A stretch of DNA of 8,313 nt, from NCBI GenBank assembly GCA_016712745.1, contig JADJQN010000013.1:1-8313 (forward strand), written 5' to 3'. A program made the translations under genes and the position numbers. Of this stretch, positions 5,443 to 8,313 are shown piece by piece (the stretch's first letter is position 1; each line of letters starts with the position of its first letter). The stretch is from Sandaracinaceae bacterium. GTDB lineage: Bacteria; Myxococcota_A; Polyangia; Polyangiales; JADJQN01. Below the pieces are notes generated by a model. That model did no database searches. It saw nothing but the letters and a program-made list of their open reading frames with translations, and was not told where the DNA came from.

Positions 5443-7321
5443 TCCGCACTGGCGAGACCGTCGCAAAGGAGTTCGTCCGCCGCCCGAACGCTGTCCGCGC
5501 GCGTCGATGGCATGCTGTCGAGGAGCCGCACGCTGAGGTGTTCGCACTCGTCCGCAAGCTCGAAAACGAGCAGAGCGGCCGGCGCGACGAGCTTGTGGAG
5601 CTGCGCTACTTGCACGAGCACGGAGGCGCCCGCACTGGACGCGACTACCGCGTAGGGCGAGCCGGAGTGTCTGCGAACGTGACCAAGTCGGTCGTGTCCG
5701 CGGTGTGCGCGCGTATCTCGAAGAGCAAGCCAAGGCCGATGTTCCTCACCGACGGCGGCAACTGGCGCCAGAAGCGCCGAGCTCGCAAGCTCACGACGTA
5801 CGTCGCAGGCGTGTTCCATCACGCGGGCACGTACAAGGCGATGCAACACGCTTTCAAAGACGCGTGCGTCGGGCACTTCGGCGCAGTCCGGTTCTTCGCA
5901 GAAGACGCGCAGATCAAGTCCGAGCGCGTGATGCCGGAAGAGCTCTTCGTCGACGAGCGCGAGGCTCGCTACGGCGCGCCGCGGTCGCTGCACCAGCGGC
6001 GGATCGTGGACCGCGACGTCCTGATCGCGATGTTCCGGACCACGAGGCAGCGATCGAGAACACGAACGCAGCCAGTCCGCGAACGTTCACCGCGTCCCGG
6101 TTCACGTCGGTGTTCCCCACGGATCTTGATGCCGTGGAGGTGATCGAAAGCTGACGACTGCCCACCAGCGCGGAGTCTGACGACGGCGTGCACTCGATCT
6201 GCGTCGACGGCACGACGTTGCTGCGTGAACCCTACGCGCACGACTGTTTTCCGTTCGTGATCCTGTACTGGGAGGCTCCCGACGAGGGTTTTTTCGGTAC
6301 CGGACTCGCAGCCGAGATCAAGGGCATCCAGTACGAGATCGCGCGGCTCCTCAAGACGATCCAGACCGCGCAGATCCGCATGGCCGGCGGCCGCATCTTC
6401 GTCCCTCGCGGGGCCAAGGTCGATGCTGCCCAGTTCACCAACGAGCCCGGCGTGCTGATTCCGTACGACGGCCAACGCCCGCCGAGCACGGACACGTCGC
6501 CCACCGTGTCGCCGGAGCTCTATCAGCACCTCGCGCAACTAAAGCGCGATGCGTACGAGATCCCAGGCATCTCGCAGCTCTCAGCGAAGTCTGAGAAGCC
6601 CGCGGGGCTCAACAGCGGCGTAGCACTGCGCACGATGCAAGACGTCGAGTCTGAGAGGTTCGTCCTCAAGGGCCAGATGTATGAGAATGCGTTTCTCGAG
6701 GCCGCCAAGATCGTCGTGATGCTCTCTCGCGATCTGTACGCTGACAACGATGTCGTAGTGCGTGCGCCAGGGCGGAAGTTCGTAGAGTCGATCCGCTGGT
6801 CGGACGTGTCACTCGAGGACGATCAGTACGTCCTACAAGTCTTCCCAACGTCACAGCTGCCGCAGACGCCTGAGGGGCGAATGCAGTTCGTGTCTGAGAT
6901 GGAAAGCAAGGGCTACCTCTCGCGCGAACAAGCACTGATGCTCTTCGACTACCCCGATATCGAGCGATTCACATCGACGCTCACCGCTCCGTCGGAGGCT
7001 GTCGAGGCGCTCCTAGACAAGATGCTCGACGGCGGCGAGCCCGTCGTGCCCGAGCCGTTCATGAACTTGCAGCTGTGCCTATCGACAGCGCAGGGGCTCT
7101 TTTCGCAAGCGCAAGCGAACGACGACATGGACGAGGAACAGCTCGATCTACTGCGCAATTTTATGACTCAAACCGAGGAACTGCTCAATGTCGGAAACAG
7201 CAACGCCGGACCCGTCGACCCAGGACCCCAGCCCCCAGCCGTCGACGCCGGAGGCCCCGCAGGCCCAGCCGGACCCCCAGGAATCCCCGGCGCAGGACTC
7301 CCCCCAGGGCTCGCAGCCTGA
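5439..7321 (+). CDS. Portal protein, broken by one frameshift and one in-frame stop as sequenced
   Basis: The portal forms the dodecameric ring at one capsid vertex through which DNA is packaged. The N-terminal frame from GTG 5439 carries typical portal sequence (NVTKSVVSAVCARISKSKPR, then AMQHAFKDACVGHFGAVRFF). After IAMF (6030-6035) one C seems missing in TTCCGG; the next frame continues PDHEAAIENTNAASPRTF to a TGA at 6152-6154, where the context IES-stop-RLPTSAES strongly suggests a lost Trp (TGG). Beyond it the same frame is open to 7321 with clear portal sequence (GFFGTGLAAEIKGIQYEIAR, then GGRIFVPRGAKVD). Corrected length is about 627 residues. The last 44 codons overlap the scaffold gene and encode a Gly/Pro-rich tail with Gly-X-Y triplets. 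The TGA is not recoded by a general code change, because TGA ends most other genes here. Confidence 0.87.
7175..7180 (+). promoter_or_regulatory. Shine-Dalgarno of the scaffold gene inside the portal gene
   Basis: GAGGAA lies seven bases before ATG 7188, within portal codons for Glu-Glu. It supports initiation of the scaffold 134 bases before the portal stop rather than at a later start. Confidence 0.6.
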
Positions 7322-8192
7322 GGCCGCGGAGTCGGCGGAGAGTCTCAACAAGCGCGTCCAGTTCCTGGCGCGCAAGGACGGGGAGCTGCGCAAGCGCGAA
7401 GCTGCACTGAAGTCGAAGCAGGCCGAATACGAGCAGTTTATTGCCGAGCGCAAAGAGCTTCAAGAGTCGCCTGTCAAATACATGCGCAAACTCGGGCTCA
7501 ACCCGCGCCGGCTTGGCGAGTTGATTCTCGAGGACGAAGGGCTCGCAGGGGAGGCGAAACCGGCGCCCGCCGCCGAAGCCGTCGACCCGAAGCTGAGCGC
7601 GTTGGAGCAGAAACTCGCGGCGCTCGAGGCCGAACGCCAGAAAGAGCGCGAGGAGTACCAGACTCGCGCGCAGCGGCAGCAGCATGAGGCGATGGTGTCT
7701 GCCATCCACGAGCAGATCGCCAAAGACGATCGATTCGAGGCCGTTCAGCGGTTTGCCGACGTCGTGATCCCGGTCCATGGGGTCGCGGCGAAACCAGCCG
7801 AGCACGTGATGAACATGATCCTTGCGGTCCATGCGCAGGGCGCGACGCTCACGCACCCGGACGGGCGGGAGGAGTATTTTCCTCCTGGCACGGACCTCAG
7901 AAAGAGCAAACGCGGCCTTGACAACGTTGTCAAGATAGTGGACGATTCAATCATGGAGCTCGCCCGCAAGGCGACATCCATCCGCGCGCTGCAGCCGAAA
8001 CCGGACGCGGCACCTGTCAGGGAGACAGCGAGCGTGGGGCGTGAGGTAGAGGCGCCGGTGGCAGCAAAAACGAAACGGACGATCACCAACAGCAATGCTG
8101 TGGTGGCGACCAGCGGTAGCGGCTCACGACGCGTTCCCTCCAAGCAGGAGAGTATTGCCGCGATGTACGCGGTGATGAACGCTAAGCGCTAA
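7188..8192 (+). CDS. Putative capsid scaffolding protein
   Basis: A 334-residue protein between portal and major capsid, the usual place for the scaffold that shapes the prohead and is then lost. Composition fits: residues 1-50 are Pro/Gln/Ser/Glu-rich and disordered (DPSTQDPSPQPSTPEAPQAQ). Long charged helices follow (LNKRVQFLARKDGELRKREA, then LSALEQKLAALEAERQKERE). A globular-looking portion (FADVVIPVHGVAAKPAEHVM) comes next, and the end is Ala/Lys-rich and basic (PSKQESIAAMYAVMNAKR), as needed to bind capsid protein. The family match is by position and composition, not a catalytic motif; no Ser/His/Asp protease signature was seen. The gene carries the third palindromic promoter element near its 3' end. 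Confidence 0.72.
   Translation: MSETATPDPSTQDPSPQPSTPEAPQAQPDPQESPAQDSPQGSQPEAAESAESLNKRVQFLARKDGELRKREAALKSKQAEYEQFIAERKELQESPVKYMRKLGLNPRRLGELILEDEGLAGEAKPAPAAEAVDPKLSALEQKLAALEAERQKEREEYQTRAQRQQHEAMVSAIHEQIAKDDRFEAVQRFADVVIPVHGVAAKPAEHVMNMILAVHAQGATLTHPDGREEYFPPGTDLRKSKRGLDNVVKIVDDSIMELARKATSIRALQPKPDAAPVRETASVGREVEAPVAAKTKRTITNSNAVVATSGSGSRRVPSKQESIAAMYAVMNAKR
7915..7952 (+). promoter_or_regulatory. Palindromic operator-promoter, copy 3, inside the scaffold gene
   Basis: GCCTTGACAACGTTGTCA occupies 7915-7932, and the palindrome extends to a perfect 16 bases, TTGACAACGTTGTCAA (7918-7933). TTGACA at 7918-7923 and GACGAT at 7941-7946 (17-base spacer) form the promoter. ATG 7953, in frame with the scaffold, follows six bases after the -10, the same geometry as copy 2. 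It could make a leaderless short scaffold form, or mainly drive the capsid gene that begins 285 bases further on. Confidence 0.6.
7953..8192 (+). other. Possible internal product: C-terminal 79 residues of the scaffold
   Basis: The in-frame ATG at scaffold codon 256 sits where transcription from the third promoter copy should start. The product would begin MELARKATSIRALQ and keep the basic capsid-binding-like tail without the coiled coils. Nested scaffold products from internal starts are known in other phages (for example lambda Nu3 within gene C). Here the only evidence is promoter geometry, and there is no Shine-Dalgarno. Confidence 0.3.
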
Positions 8193-8197
8193 TCCAC

Positions 8198-8247
8198 TGT
8201 CAGCCACTGAGCGTCGCTGAGCGCAGGAGCTACCTCAGTGGCTGATA
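8198..8247 (+). promoter_or_regulatory. Hairpin over the ribosome binding site of the major capsid gene
   Basis: CAGCCACTGAG (8201-8211) is the exact reverse complement of CTCAGTGGCTG (8234-8244), extendable outward to 14 pairs (8198-8211 with 8234-8247) with one G-U. The 22-base loop holds AGGAG (8225-8229), the capsid gene's Shine-Dalgarno, and the 3' arm holds its GTG start (8238-8240). There is no T-run after it, so it is not a Rho-independent terminator. It fits translational control of capsid synthesis or an mRNA-stabilising structure. Confidence 0.65.
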
Positions 8248-8313
8248 CTCTCTCTACACTCGCAGCGGGCATTAAGACCTACTACACGCGCGACCGCGTC
8301 AAGCAAATGGCTA
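8238..8313 (+). CDS. Major capsid protein, N-terminus only (3' partial)
   Basis: Starting at GTG 8238 the frame is open to the window edge and encodes 25 residues beginning MADTLSTLAAGIKTYYTRDR. This is the usual N-terminal arm of a class of phage major capsid proteins (short T/L/A-rich start, then K-x-x-Y and a basic helix). AGGAG lies eight bases upstream. Position right after the scaffold supports the call. The rest of the gene is outside the window. The start codon is held in the stem of an upstream hairpin. Confidence 0.72.
   Translation, partial: MADTLSTLAAGIKTYYTRDRVKQMA

Noticed and set aside
6152..6154. TGA read as tryptophan or selenocysteine through an alternative code
   Set aside because: TGA is the normal stop at most other gene ends here, TGG is used for Trp, and no selenocysteine-type context is evident; a point mutation or error is simpler.
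6188..7321. Independent gene starting at GTG 6188
   Set aside because: No Shine-Dalgarno, and the portal sequence reads continuously across the stop upstream in the same frame.
7185..7856. Minus-strand ORF opposite the scaffold gene
   Set aside because: It mirrors the scaffold codons and is a Leu/Arg-rich repeat-like string; no Shine-Dalgarno and all recognisable genes are on the other strand.
8198..8247. Rho-independent terminator between scaffold and capsid
   Set aside because: No run of T follows the stem, and the stem contains the capsid start codon.
1..8313. tRNA genes, CRISPR arrays, insertion sequences, att sites
   Set aside because: No cloverleaf, no regularly spaced repeats, no transposase or terminal inverted repeats, and no integrase were seen; the three repeated palindromes are promoter-placed and 2-3 kb apart.

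Overview
The window is a piece of a tailed double-stranded DNA phage or prophage (class Caudoviricetes). It covers the end of a block of small unknown genes and the start of the head-morphogenesis module. Every gene I can support lies on the + strand. The order small terminase, large terminase, portal, scaffold, major capsid start is the classic packaging/head order, and the large terminase, portal and capsid N-terminus are recognisable from sequence. The DNA is GC-rich with strong G/C preference at third codon positions, so the host is a GC-rich bacterium. I cannot name its phylum. No integrase, tRNA, att site or host flank is in the window, so prophage versus free phage is unresolved.

Positions 1-2692 hold eleven small genes packed head to tail. 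Most are joined by 4-base ATGA or GTGA stop/start overlaps, which implies one polycistronic, translationally coupled transcript. Only one is recognisable: a 76-residue thioredoxin/glutaredoxin-like protein with a CEPC active site. Two others are single-pass membrane proteins and several are coiled-coil rich.

Positions 2686-5442 hold the packaging genes (putative small terminase 2723-3187, large terminase 3187-4687), followed by a 52-residue leaderless-looking gene, a compact GNAT-like acetyltransferase and a 70-residue unknown. Positions 5439-8313 hold the portal, a proline-rich scaffold whose start overlaps the portal's end by 134 bases, and the first 25 codons of the major capsid protein.

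The most interesting regulatory signal is an 18-base element, GCCTTGACAWCGTTGTCA, present three times in the same orientation (2686, 4688, 7915). It combines a perfect sigma70-type -35 box (TTGACA) with a 15-16 base palindrome. Each copy places a start codon 34-35 bases after the first T of TTGACA, which is where transcription should begin. This looks like a phage-specific family of operator-promoters making leaderless mRNAs. The third copy is buried inside the scaffold gene with an in-frame ATG. A second signal is a 14-bp hairpin that holds the capsid gene's GTG start in its stem and its Shine-Dalgarno sequence in its loop.

As sequenced, several genes are broken: single-base frameshifts in the genes at 90-271, 1420-1628, the large terminase and the portal, plus an in-frame TGA in the portal where tryptophan is expected. 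Either the sequence carries indel errors (three of the four shifts fall at or beside short C or G runs) or this is a decaying prophage. There is no gene-free stretch longer than 45 bases.
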